From the NCBI GenBank assembly GCA_937969125.1, contig CALBVA010000100.1:1-14774 (forward strand): 14,774 nucleotides of DNA, read 5' to 3'. Under the pieces are notes generated by a model. That model was given only the letters and a program-made list of their open reading frames with translations, was not told the origin of the DNA and made no database searches. The stretch is from an uncultured Verrucomicrobiales bacterium. Lineage in GTDB: Bacteria; Verrucomicrobiota; Verrucomicrobiia; Verrucomicrobiales; Akkermansiaceae. The position numbers and the translations under genes are program-made. This document shows, piece after piece, positions 1 to 8,244 of this stretch (position 1 is the first letter of the stretch; each line of letters starts with the position of its first letter).

Positions 1-55
1 CGGATTAGTGGGTTTTCTTTTTCCTGAGAGAAGACCTGTGCCATATAGGTGCCAT
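1..55 (-). pseudogene. Possible 5' remnant of a second tyrosine-integrase gene
   Basis: On the minus strand an ATG at 55 opens a frame beginning MAPIWHRSSLRKKK, which stops two codons later. The intact integrase at the other end of the window begins MAPFGMATLFRKKR. The DNA also matches around the start: 38-62 and 14566-14590 agree at 22 of 25 positions by eye, and the pyrimidine-rich tract at 11-27 resembles 14529-14545. The two differ by about one 11-bp repeat unit. This could be the decayed start of a related integrase whose body lies left of the window, or a shared binding-site region. The piece is too short to decide. Confidence 0.35.
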
Positions 56-72
56 GATTTCAGAAAGTGCCA
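38..72. repeat. GTGCCA repeat cluster, left copy
   Basis: GTGCCA occurs at 38-43, 49-54 and 67-72. The first two are 11 bp apart, about one helical turn. The stretch GTGCCATGATT with its upstream GTGCCATA is repeated almost exactly at the integrase start (14566-14587). Spacing and presence at both ends of the window fit recombinase or excisionase arm-type binding sites, but ancestry from an integrase gene start would give the same picture. Confidence 0.4.
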
Positions 73-290
73 GCTTGTTTCAACTCGGCTTTCAACGATT
101 GGGCAGCTCTATCAATCCAGCGGAGTACCGTTGATAGCACCTGAATCCCTACTTCGCCGGACAAGTAGATTCGTAAATTTCGGTGTCGCTCCTTATCGGG
201 GAAGTAGATTTGAAAGGGTCCCCTTTGGTTCAGGAACATGACCACCCCCACCCCTTCCTTGCGAAATTCTCTGAAAAGATCGCCACTCAT
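60..290 (-). CDS. Hypothetical protein or 3' fragment of an unrecognised gene
   Basis: A 76-aa open frame begins MSGDLFREF and ends KQAGTF. I do not recognise a family. The composition is protein-like, with mixed charged and hydrophobic stretches and a plausible C-terminal helix (IQVLSTVLRWIDRAAQSLKA). The same frame stays open upstream of the ATG to about 350, next to the edge of the decayed IS5 transposase. It may therefore be the 3' part of a longer gene cut by that insertion rather than a complete small gene. There is no clear ribosome binding site before the ATG. Confidence 0.35.
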   Translation of the reverse strand: MSGDLFREFRKEGVGVVMFLNQRGPFQIYFPDKERHRNLRIYLSGEVGIQVLSTVLRWIDRAAQSLKAELKQAGTF

Positions 291-357
291 CTCAATACAG
301 CCAGGTAGAGAATGTGGGTATGAGTCGGGACCTAACAGGCACCGTAAACTTGAGAGG

Positions 358-1111
358 CCGTCTGAAAAAGGCTTCGAGCCGGGCTTCTACCAAGCATGCC
401 TTTGGGCATTGATAGATAAATCATCGATTCGGAGTCCAGAGGAAGCACTTAATAGTCACGAACCAGGCGACGAGATTGAATCAGTCAGCCAAAGATTCGA
501 TCGATGATCCAACACTTCGGTAATATTTTTAAGTCCTCTTGGTAATCGCTCGTTTTCATAATCTTAAGCCGGAGGTTCACGCGACGAATGATCGCTGCGA
601 CCCCGTTGACAAGCCTTCAGGTGTATCCTCCGTCCACCAAAACACCTGCAGCCAGACGAACGCCGTTTTCAACTTTTCGACCAAAAAAATTAAACCCAGC
701 ACGTCTAACAAAACGTGTTGTTTCCTTCCTGTAATTTTCTTACCCGCGTCATAACCACGAACTCTGGGGCGGCTAGTTGTTCGAATGCTTTGGCTGTCAG
801 GGGACGCAGCCGTTGGGGCTTTTTTCCGGCTTTGAGCCGTGCAAGGTTGCGAAGAAGATTATGAACACTCTTACAAAACTCCTTGTTAGGCTCAGATTCG
901 AAAGTAGTGGTAACAAGTTTTCCAAGGCAGAAAATCGTTTATCATCATACGCCATCCAGCCCACATACAAGATCCCGTCTATAATGGGCTCACTTAGAAT
1001 GTTTCGCGGGGGCGCTCCGGGGTTGGGGATTGGTTCCGGAAGGTTCACGAGAATTTCCCACTCGGACTCGGTGAAACTGCTTGGATAACTTGGCATCCAA
1101 GCTTCTTCCAA
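358..1111 (-). pseudogene. Decayed IS5-family transposase
   Basis: Pieces of one IS5-family DDE transposase are spread over three frames on the minus strand. The N-terminal block (from ATG 1096) reads YPSSFTESEWEIL, then APPRN and IIDGILYV, as in the family's N-terminal domain. The next block, about 795-685, reads DSQSIRTT, then RGYDAGKKITGRKQHVLLD, which carries the first catalytic Asp and the conserved GYDAGKK-GRK stretch. The last block, about 655-365, contains LVDGGYT (second Asp), LKIMKTSDYQEDLKILPK, the WIIDRIFG-LIQSRRLVRDY helix (E replaced by D, with a stop in it) and SESMIYLSM. Part of the middle is deleted and there are at least three in-frame stops, so the element is long dead. The tract at 354-371 (GAGGCCGTCTGAAAAAG) resembles an IS5-type end, but I could not find a convincing partner on the other side. 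Confidence 0.8.
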
Positions 1112-1321
1112 AGTTGGTCAGAATTCTGATGTTCTTTCTTCTAGGCTATATTATTTACTGATAGATCACTGTTATGACGTTGAAGTTGGAAGTTCATGCC
1201 CTATCTAGGAACGACCGTTTCCTTAGCCTTTAGCGATCATACCTAGAGTGCCAACCGAGTTATCAAGACTAACCACGCCAAAAAACCTGTAGTCAGTTCA
1301 ATTAAACTTCTATCTTCATTC
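1112..1321 (+). promoter_or_regulatory. Intergenic region likely holding the promoter of the hsdM-remnant/NLR unit
   Basis: This 210-bp gap lies between the IS5 remnant and the hsdM remnant. A TTGAAG (1180-1185) and TATCTA (1202-1207), 16 bp apart, could serve as -35 and -10 boxes about 115 bp before the ATG at 1322. The match is modest and such pairs occur by chance. No ribosome binding site is seen before 1322. Any promoter here would now drive the large gene at 1960 through the remnant frame. Confidence 0.2.
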
Positions 1322-1963
1322 ATGCCCTCAAAAAAGAAGGCTGCAGCTAAAAAGCCCGAGAAAACCTTCGAGGAATCCCGCTGGAACTGTATCCACCAAC
1401 ATGCCAGGCCGCGCGACAACGTGATCAAGATCGAATCCTACAAGGGCAATATCCACGACACCTACTGCGTCTCGGGCAGTAGGTTCATGCAGTCGCTTAA
1501 GCTTATTGAGAACCACAACGGCAACGCCGAGGACATCTCGGTACACGAACAGGAGTTCACCGCCGTCAACCCCAAGCGGGCCAAGATAGCCTTCGCCGTG
1601 CGCAGGCTCTCGGCCAACCTCGACGAAGTCCTCGCCGATGCCATCTTCAAGGATCAACATTCCGACCTCAAGGCCGACTGTATCATAAACAATTCCTCCT
1701 CCAACCTGAAGGACTGGCGTACCGCCGACAATGCTATGGGCGAAAGCGCAGATATAGAAACCGCATGTCACGAGCGAAGGAAGAACAAGCTCGTTCACGA
1801 CAGACGTAGAAGGAGCTACGACACCCCACCCATTGATAATGCCAACTATGCTTGGATTCTCCATGTGGTCTCCGAGCTCTCCGAGCTCTCCGCCTACCTA
1901 TTCACCCTCGTCAGCGGAGAATTCCGTAGGACAACCATTTTAAATCTAAAACCAACTACATGA
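1322..1963 (+). pseudogene. hsdM: Decayed type I restriction-modification methyltransferase (HsdM remnant)
   Basis: A 213-aa frame aligns by eye to HsdM in order. It has the usual N-terminus (KKPEKTFEESRW), then jumps over most of the helical N-terminal domain to ESYKGNIHDTYCVSGSRF (SAM motif I, normally YKG-VYDPCCGSGGMF). It continues through GNAEDISVHEQE, LKADCIINNSSSNLKDW (normally LKAD-ILANPPFN-SDW) and finally YDTPPIDNANYAWILH. The catalytic NPPF is now NSSS and the glycines of motif I are altered, so no methyltransferase activity is expected. The C-terminal half of HsdM is missing. Codons end largely in C, unlike the gene that follows. Its TGA overlaps the next ATG (ATGA), so the two frames may be translationally coupled. 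It is an open frame but a dead enzyme. Confidence 0.82.
1871..1888 (+). repeat. Tandem 9-bp duplication
   Basis: TCCGAGCTC occurs twice head to tail, giving SELSEL in the HsdM remnant. It sits where intact HsdM has the sequence after NANYAW. It looks like a replication-slippage duplication in a gene no longer under selection. Confidence 0.6.
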
Positions 1964-4900
1964 GTTCCGATCAACTTGATATCGACGTGCTCCTTTACGT
2001 TGCGCTGAGCGAAGAATTTAACGATCTTTCTTCGGCTCTTGCCGAGAAACTTCAAGTAGAGCTTGAGGTTACAGAACTACAAGATTTGGCGCTTCAAGTG
2101 TTCTCGATAAAGGTGCCTTCACCCGTGCTTAAAAAAGAAATACGGTTGGCTATTGTCCCAGCGGGTAAGATGGGTGTAACTCGGGCTGCGTCGGTGGTTT
2201 CAGTGATTCTTGAACGATCACATTGCAACAATGTCGTTGTGTTAGGAATAGCAGGATCGCTATCTGATGACCTCCAACCAGGGGATGTCTTCATTCCTGA
2301 CAGCGTCACTGAGTATTTGGCTAATTCGGCTGCAAAAAATGTCGAAGACACAGAGGAATGGGAACTTGAAACGTCGGGGAATAGTAACCCTACAAATCTT
2401 CGTTTGCTGAACCGCTTCCAATATTTCAAATCTACACACAAAGAACACTTTGAACGGTGGAGAGCTGATTGCGCGGAAAGGTATGCCCCAGTTGCTACTG
2501 CGGAAGTTCGAGCCCAAATGAAAGAAGCTGGGTTCGCGATGCGATCCGAAGTTCGGATCTTCGCGGGTGACGACAATAAATTGGCAAGTGGTCCTACAGT
2601 CGGGAAAAGTGAGCACTTCGTTGAGTGGCTCAAATCAAAGGTAGATCGAAAATTCGCCGCATTGGAGATGGAATCTGCGGGAGTATACGATGCCAGTAGT
2701 CTTCGAGAACCACCACCAAGAATTCTCGCAATCCGGGGAATTTCAGATTTTGCTGACGAGAGAAAAAAGCTAATCGAAGAAGGAACCAAAGGACAGTTTC
2801 GAGAAGTCGCGACCAAAAACGCACTGTCATTGTTGCTTCGGGGCATCGAAGCTGGATTCTTCGAACCAGCAGCACCTGGAGACGTAAAAAAAAAGTGGTC
2901 TGAGATTAAACAAGCGTCAAAGGAATGGATAGCCCAGATACATACTGCTTTACCCAATGGGATTGAGCTATCTCGTACTGAGGAAGCCGCCGCTCTTGAT
3001 AAAGCCCATGAAAAAAAATCTGGCGGACACGTATTGGGAGAGAGTGGATTGGGAAAAAGCGCGTTGCTCAAGCAACTGACGAATAGGATTCAGGATGATT
3101 CGGAAGTTGTCTGGATAAAGGCTGAACACTTTTCTGAACTGCAAAAGTCTATTCCAGGCCTCGCTTACCTGCTTCTTGAGACCGATCGCTCCTCGGGCTT
3201 CTTGGTAATCGATTCCCTCGAGAACTGTTACACCCCTGAGAGCATTCAAGCGATCAGCCGATTTGTCGCTTCAGTAGTTGGCCCCAAGGAAAGCGTTTGG
3301 AAGGTATTTTTTTCATGCCAAACTCCAAGTTGGTCGCGGGTTTCAAACCATCTGTTGAGATCCCTGTCAGGTCACGACGTCTTGGCTGAACGGATAGAAT
3401 GTGGGCGACTTTCTGATGGTGATTTTCAAATCGTTCTAAATGCGTTTCCAGCAATCCAGAAACTTTCAGCACAACCACGAATGGGACGATTCCTGCGCTC
3501 GCCAAAAATGCTTGATTTGCTTTTGCGTAATGAGCCTGACTTGAGCCGACTATCAATCGGCGAACCTGATGTTATCGAGTGGTGGTGGGACGAACATGTC
3601 AAAGCGGGCAAGAGTTTCTCCGGAGAAGAAAGCATTGCCCGCAACTTAGCCACTCATCTCGCGGACTCTTTGGTAAGCGAGGCGTCACCCGATGTCGTTG
3701 CCGTTGATCACAAGGCAACCGACACACTGATCAACAGACATATTCTGTCTCGCACGAATGATGGCCGCATCCGATTTGATCACGACCTGCTCGCGGATTG
3801 GTCCCGCGTCATGCATCTACGCTCTCTCGGAGACGACGTTCTTTCATTTATTCGTGAGCACTCGGAGAATCCTCCTTGGTTGAGGGCTGTCAGGCTCTTT
3901 TCTCAACATCTTCTGGAACGTGCATCTGATCACGATAGGTGGCAGACGATTGTCGATTCGAGCAGGGCTGTCGCTCCTGATCAGAAAGAGCCAGAATCTC
4001 GCGATCTGCAGATCCTCGACACTTGGCTTGAGGGAATCGCATACTGTAGTGATCCGTCAGCCCTGCTCACACAGAATCGAGAGCAGTTATTTGCGGACGA
4101 CGCATGGTTGCTGAAGAGGCTTCTTCGTCGCCTCATGCACAATGCGACCATCCCGGATCCAGTCATTCAAAGCCAGTTTCGCCAAATCGATCAAGATACA
4201 GCTGATCATGCGGCTCGTCATCACAGATTGCCGATAGTAAGCATATGGCTGCCATTTATTTCGTTCCTGGTCGCAAACCCAGAGGAAACTACAGATTGCC
4301 TCCCTGTGACCCTCGCCGAGCTAGGATTAGTGTGGGGGAAACTGGAAGAGTATCTTGGGATCAATTGGAGTCCGCTTGCAGAGTTAATCCTTCTCAATGC
4401 AGAGAAGGAACTGCGCCGAGAGGTGGCAGGGGCTTACAGACATGATCGTGGTCCTCGGCCCCTCGGCGGCGGAAGTAACTCCCGCGCTACGATCTACTCA
4501 GCAGCGCTGAGAGCCGCGTCCCAAAACCCTGAACGAGCAGTAAGTTTGGCACTCAAGGCCGCTGGACGCAAAGAATGGAATGAAGACGATCTGACCGAAG
4601 AGGCCGATGAAGGCTGGCGGGGAGAGTGGCATGATCGGTCATATTTTGGAGGTCGAGGTAGCCGCGTCATCGAGCCTGTTGATGCTTGGCCAGACGGCCC
4701 GCGCCGGACCATTAGTCGCGACTTTTATCAACCCTGGTTCGAGGTAAATGCATCGCTTCCGTTATTTATGAAGCGTCCTGCTGAGGCCTGCGAGATTACC
4801 TTGGCTCTATTGATTGATTGGCCAAAGGCCGAGATCAGCAAGGGCGACCATGGCATTGGAGCTGATCGCCACGGGTTTAGATTCGAGGCAGATCAGCTAA

Positions 4901-7479
4901 AATCTGCCTTTTGGGCCAAAGGTCCGTTTATCGGATATCTCCGATCAAACTGGAGACCTGCAGTCGAACTTATTATTGGCCTCACAAACTTTGCAACTGA
5001 TCGCTATGAGGATTGGTGGCCGTATTCCCCCGGAGCTGAAGCCGTAGCCATAAAAACGCCCGCTGGAAAATCAGAATGGAAAGGAAACCATCAGGTGTTC
5101 GCTTGGAATCGTTACCACATGAATACACCTGGAGTGGTCACGTGTGCGCTAATGGCTCTGGAAAAGTGGTTTGATGAGCGGTTGGAAGCAGGCGAATCGG
5201 TGTCAGGAACAATCGATCTTTTGTTTCAGGAGGGCAGGTCTCTCGCTCTGGTAGGCGTTCTCATTTGTATTGGGAAACGCCACGAATCACTTTTTACGGC
5301 TGAGCTGAAGCCCCTTCTATTTGTCCGAAAGCTTTATGAACTAGATCTTCTAGCGATTCGCCATAGCGTTGGCGTTGGGGCGTGGCCGCTAGAAGGTGAG
5401 TTCATTTTCAATATAAAACGTGAGTGGGAGAACCTTCCTGGTCGAAAGGTTTGGCTGCGAGATGCATGTTGGGAATGGATGTTAACCAAACCAGATTTCT
5501 CAAAGGCATTCGAAGAAATTTCCGTCACGTGGAACCGTGAAGCCGAAGCTCTACCAGACGGTTCTGAGGAACGAGAGAATTTGGAGCGCTGGGCAGTTCA
5601 GTTTGATCCAAAACTTTGGGAGAGAATTGAGAGGGAGGATGGAAGCATTGAGTTCTATAATGAACGACTCATCGATTTTCAGGATCCGAACGCGGAGAAA
5701 GATCTTGGGGTAAAGCAAGCGCTATTAACACTGCCTTCCCAATGCGCAGACATACTGAAGAGTCGGCAAACCTTTGATGCTGCAGGCTGTGACTTTATTT
5801 GGAGCCAGCTCCAGAATGAGGAGTTTTTTGACCACGCCAGTCAACTGTGCGCTGCGGAACCCAAAGGTTCTGAGTTTTTAGATGGGCGGCATACACGCGC
5901 AGGTCTGCTTGCGGTGATAACCTGTATTGGGGAGGAATGGTTGCAGAACTCCTCATCCAAATTCGAGTTTGTCGATGCCGAGATTTGGAAGATCCTCAAC
6001 GATCCGCCAAAAATCAAAGTTTACACGCCTGAAGATAGAAGTGACGACTACGAAGGATTTTTGGCTCGAGCTATCGTTCGGCGTTGGGCTGCCAATGTGA
6101 ACGATCCTGATTGGAGGGAAGCGGTCTCTCACTTCGTTAGGGCATTCCGCTACCGCACGGTTCAGTGTTTATTCAATGAAGCGTATAGATGCCGTGAAAA
6201 GCTGGGGAATGCTTACATCGAGCTCGAGGCACTGGCTCTTTCTTACTCGAGCATTCGGCAAAAAGCCACAGAATCTGACTTCTTTGGCGATAAGAACACA
6301 AAAAACGAGCTCATCTCCATTTGGGAACGTGAATGGATTCCGAAATTTTCAAATGGAAAAGGTCCACAATGGACCGACGATTGGGCTTCCATGGAGGCCA
6401 ATGAAGGGATGTCCACTTCGGATCAAGGTAAACGGCGCGTGGAGGGGACAAAGCTGAAACAGAAGCTTCGCAACTGTGTAAATTGGATTAAGAGAAAAAT
6501 TCGACGGGGAAAGACCACAGAATCAGTTTCTATCAAACCCACGGATCCCGAACAAATCAAGGTATTGCCTCCGGAGCGGCACGAACTTCACCGCAGTCGA
6601 TACGGTCTAGATCTGGGCGTTATCTTAGCTTCGTTTGGGCATTTACCTGAACTTTCAAATGCCCGAGATTCCGACGAGCGAAGGCACTGGTTGGTGATAG
6701 CCAAGGAACTATTAGCGGCATTCCACCGCACGCTGCCTGAAACGGACGGTTCAAACGATGCCTCGTGGCATTACGATGTTTGGTCTGGTGATGAGAAAAT
6801 ATTCGAAGTCGCAGCAGCAAGGCTGTTGGAGTCCTCTGAGGAAGAAGGGCGAGAATTTTGGCAAAGTGTTCTTCGGCTGCCTCCTGCAGCACATTACCAT
6901 ATTCAGCAATTTCTCAATACTGTATTGCGTGAAGCTTTGAGAACAGATCCACCAAATACTGATCGATTGATGGGACTTTGGACCTCTTTCGCAGATTTCT
7001 TGGGCACAGAAGATGCCTGGACCACCGCCAAGAGCAGAAACGCGGAAGAGGTGTGGAAAGTCATCTTGCTTTTTGGTTCCCATTTCGCATCTGATGGCGG
7101 ATCCGTATTCGCCCCTCTTGTCCAGAAACTCGCTACTCACTACCGAAAGTTCATCGAACGCATCCAGTATGACTCATACACTCAGAGCGAGTTGGTGAAT
7201 TTTTTAACCAAAGATGCGGCTGCTCCCATCTTCATTGATGCGTTGGGTTGGTTCCATGGTGGATGGAAAGAGGCTAAAACATACTTCTGGGAAACTGGAA
7301 TCGAGCGAGGGAATTTTGAGGGATTTCTTGAGTTTGGGTGGAACAATCGGTTCGAAGATATTCGACAAAATCCCAGCGCGCTTGCTGCCTTTAAGACGCT
7401 TACAACCAACCTTGCAGCTCATAACAGTGCAACCGCGATCGACATCCAGAACAGCATCGGAGGATCAGACTCACAATAA
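1960..7479 (+). CDS. NLR-like defence protein: PNP (nucleosidase) domain + STAND ATPase + large helical sensor region
   Basis: This 1839-aa protein (about 208 kDa) has no signal peptide or membrane segment. Residues about 8-300 form a PNP/MTAN-fold domain: DVLLYVALSEEF, VVVLGIAGSL and GDVFIPD, EMES (E238) and RGISD (D263). The last two match the ribose-binding Glu and catalytic Asp of MTA/SAH nucleosidase. A STAND ATPase follows, with Walker A GESGLGKS (360-367), Walker B FLVID (413-418), the strand VFFSCQT (448-454) and winged-helix signature FDHDLLADW (605-613). Residues about 650-1839 are Trp- and Leu-rich helical sequence that I cannot assign, broken by a Lys/Arg-rich linker near 1485-1520. 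Known relatives of this layout are anti-phage NLR-like proteins. A homologous PNP effector in Detocs and CBASS hydrolyses ATP to adenine and ribose-triphosphate. By inference the C-terminus senses a phage product, the ATPase oligomerises and the PNP domain depletes nucleotides. The start fits the PNP N-terminus and overlaps the HsdM remnant by ATGA. The exact substrate is not proven. Confidence 0.88.
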   Translation: MSSDQLDIDVLLYVALSEEFNDLSSALAEKLQVELEVTELQDLALQVFSIKVPSPVLKKEIRLAIVPAGKMGVTRAASVVSVILERSHCNNVVVLGIAGSLSDDLQPGDVFIPDSVTEYLANSAAKNVEDTEEWELETSGNSNPTNLRLLNRFQYFKSTHKEHFERWRADCAERYAPVATAEVRAQMKEAGFAMRSEVRIFAGDDNKLASGPTVGKSEHFVEWLKSKVDRKFAALEMESAGVYDASSLREPPPRILAIRGISDFADERKKLIEEGTKGQFREVATKNALSLLLRGIEAGFFEPAAPGDVKKKWSEIKQASKEWIAQIHTALPNGIELSRTEEAAALDKAHEKKSGGHVLGESGLGKSALLKQLTNRIQDDSEVVWIKAEHFSELQKSIPGLAYLLLETDRSSGFLVIDSLENCYTPESIQAISRFVASVVGPKESVWKVFFSCQTPSWSRVSNHLLRSLSGHDVLAERIECGRLSDGDFQIVLNAFPAIQKLSAQPRMGRFLRSPKMLDLLLRNEPDLSRLSIGEPDVIEWWWDEHVKAGKSFSGEESIARNLATHLADSLVSEASPDVVAVDHKATDTLINRHILSRTNDGRIRFDHDLLADWSRVMHLRSLGDDVLSFIREHSENPPWLRAVRLFSQHLLERASDHDRWQTIVDSSRAVAPDQKEPESRDLQILDTWLEGIAYCSDPSALLTQNREQLFADDAWLLKRLLRRLMHNATIPDPVIQSQFRQIDQDTADHAARHHRLPIVSIWLPFISFLVANPEETTDCLPVTLAELGLVWGKLEEYLGINWSPLAELILLNAEKELRREVAGAYRHDRGPRPLGGGSNSRATIYSAALRAASQNPERAVSLALKAAGRKEWNEDDLTEEADEGWRGEWHDRSYFGGRGSRVIEPVDAWPDGPRRTISRDFYQPWFEVNASLPLFMKRPAEACEITLALLIDWPKAEISKGDHGIGADRHGFRFEADQLKSAFWAKGPFIGYLRSNWRPAVELIIGLTNFATDRYEDWWPYSPGAEAVAIKTPAGKSEWKGNHQVFAWNRYHMNTPGVVTCALMALEKWFDERLEAGESVSGTIDLLFQEGRSLALVGVLICIGKRHESLFTAELKPLLFVRKLYELDLLAIRHSVGVGAWPLEGEFIFNIKREWENLPGRKVWLRDACWEWMLTKPDFSKAFEEISVTWNREAEALPDGSEERENLERWAVQFDPKLWERIEREDGSIEFYNERLIDFQDPNAEKDLGVKQALLTLPSQCADILKSRQTFDAAGCDFIWSQLQNEEFFDHASQLCAAEPKGSEFLDGRHTRAGLLAVITCIGEEWLQNSSSKFEFVDAEIWKILNDPPKIKVYTPEDRSDDYEGFLARAIVRRWAANVNDPDWREAVSHFVRAFRYRTVQCLFNEAYRCREKLGNAYIELEALALSYSSIRQKATESDFFGDKNTKNELISIWEREWIPKFSNGKGPQWTDDWASMEANEGMSTSDQGKRRVEGTKLKQKLRNCVNWIKRKIRRGKTTESVSIKPTDPEQIKVLPPERHELHRSRYGLDLGVILASFGHLPELSNARDSDERRHWLVIAKELLAAFHRTLPETDGSNDASWHYDVWSGDEKIFEVAAARLLESSEEEGREFWQSVLRLPPAAHYHIQQFLNTVLREALRTDPPNTDRLMGLWTSFADFLGTEDAWTTAKSRNAEEVWKVILLFGSHFASDGGSVFAPLVQKLATHYRKFIERIQYDSYTQSELVNFLTKDAAAPIFIDALGWFHGGWKEAKTYFWETGIERGNFEGFLEFGWNNRFEDIRQNPSALAAFKTLTTNLAAHNSATAIDIQNSIGGSDSQ

Positions 7480-7561
7480 TTCCTCTTGCTCATCCATTCC
7501 CACGACCTGCTTCGGCAGAACGCTGGTCGAGCTGCACTGCTTGAACCAGGCGGCAGAGTAG

Positions 7562-8172
7562 ATGCAGCGCACCGAGAAGATCGAGAAACGGGCCATGTTC
7601 CTCATGAAACGCCTGAAAGCTACTTACGATATCTGTAGTAGCAGTGATACTTTCATCAAAACCGAGCGCGTCCACATGCACTTCTACTCGGCCGTGCGGT
7701 CGATCGTTGAACAGCTGACTAAGGGCGAAGTTCCCGGAAGTTCCCGACTGCGCCTACGTGGCACGAGATGATCTGGGGAGCACTGCATAGCGATGGGACC
7801 GGGGAGGTAGCCAAGCTTATCCACGCGCTGGATAAACAAAAAGAATCCTTTGGCTAAATGAGGATCGATCTGGAAGAAAGTCCTTGTACACGATTCTCAA
7901 AGCCCTCACCCATAAATATGATTTCGAATACTCCCAGGACAAGCTGATCAAGCTCACGAAGGCCCGCAATCGACAACAAAGCCAAATACACCGACTGGAA
8001 CCAACGCGACGAGATCGAGACTGAACTCAAAGTGGACTTCATCATGCTGCTAGCGTAGCACAACTACCCGCCAGCGGGGGGAGATGAAGTTTACAACGAA
8101 GTCTTCGAGCAAGCGGAGAACATTAAGATGTATCAGGCTCGTCGATTGAGACCTACAGCTGGAGTTCTATAA
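7562..8172 (+). pseudogene. hsdR: Decayed type I restriction enzyme subunit R (HsdR C-terminal remnant)
   Basis: Only the C-terminal end of HsdR (DUF3387-like region) is left, in several frames. 7562-7771 reads KRLKATYDICSSSDTF, then HFYSAVRSIVEQLTKGE. About 7759-7857 reads WHEMIWGALHSDG and LDKQKESFG. From 7878 it reads KSLYTILKALTHKYDFEYSQ, and from 7972 KAKYTDWNQRDEIETELKVD, an in-frame TAG at about 8056, then HNYPPAGGDEVYNEVFEQAE, ending at TAA 8170-8172. These match HsdR C-termini in order. The helicase and nuclease parts are gone, and hsdS is absent. Codons are C-rich at third positions, as in the HsdM remnant, so the two pieces probably come from one hsd operon now split by the large gene. 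The 82 bases between the large gene and 7562 may hold a little more of it, but I cannot align them. Confidence 0.85.
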
Positions 8173-8244
8173 CTCAAGATGTGCAAAAATGTTCGCCTTC
8201 GTTCACCAGGAAAACCACTAAGCTGCCCCCGCGAGTAATTTGCA

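Noticed and set aside
238..507. 89-aa plus-strand frame
   Set aside because: It overlaps the IS5 transposase remnant and the open frame ending at 60 on the opposite strand; no features.
1328..1864. 178-aa open frame opposite the HsdM remnant
   Set aside because: It exists because the plus strand is rich in C-ending codons; the plus strand has the recognisable HsdM motifs and this one has none.
1960..2900. Housekeeping MTA/SAH nucleosidase
   Set aside because: The domain is fused to a STAND ATPase and has an insertion of about 80 residues relative to the compact housekeeping enzyme, so an effector role is more likely.
2094..3071. 325-aa minus-strand frame
   Set aside because: It is antisense to the PNP domain and Walker A region of the large gene, is Ser/Arg-rich and shows no domain.
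6751..7140. 129-aa minus-strand frame
   Set aside because: It lies antisense to the C-terminus of the large gene and has no protein features of its own.
7854..8063. 69-aa minus-strand frame
   Set aside because: It is antisense to the HsdR remnant, whose plus-strand blocks match the family clearly.
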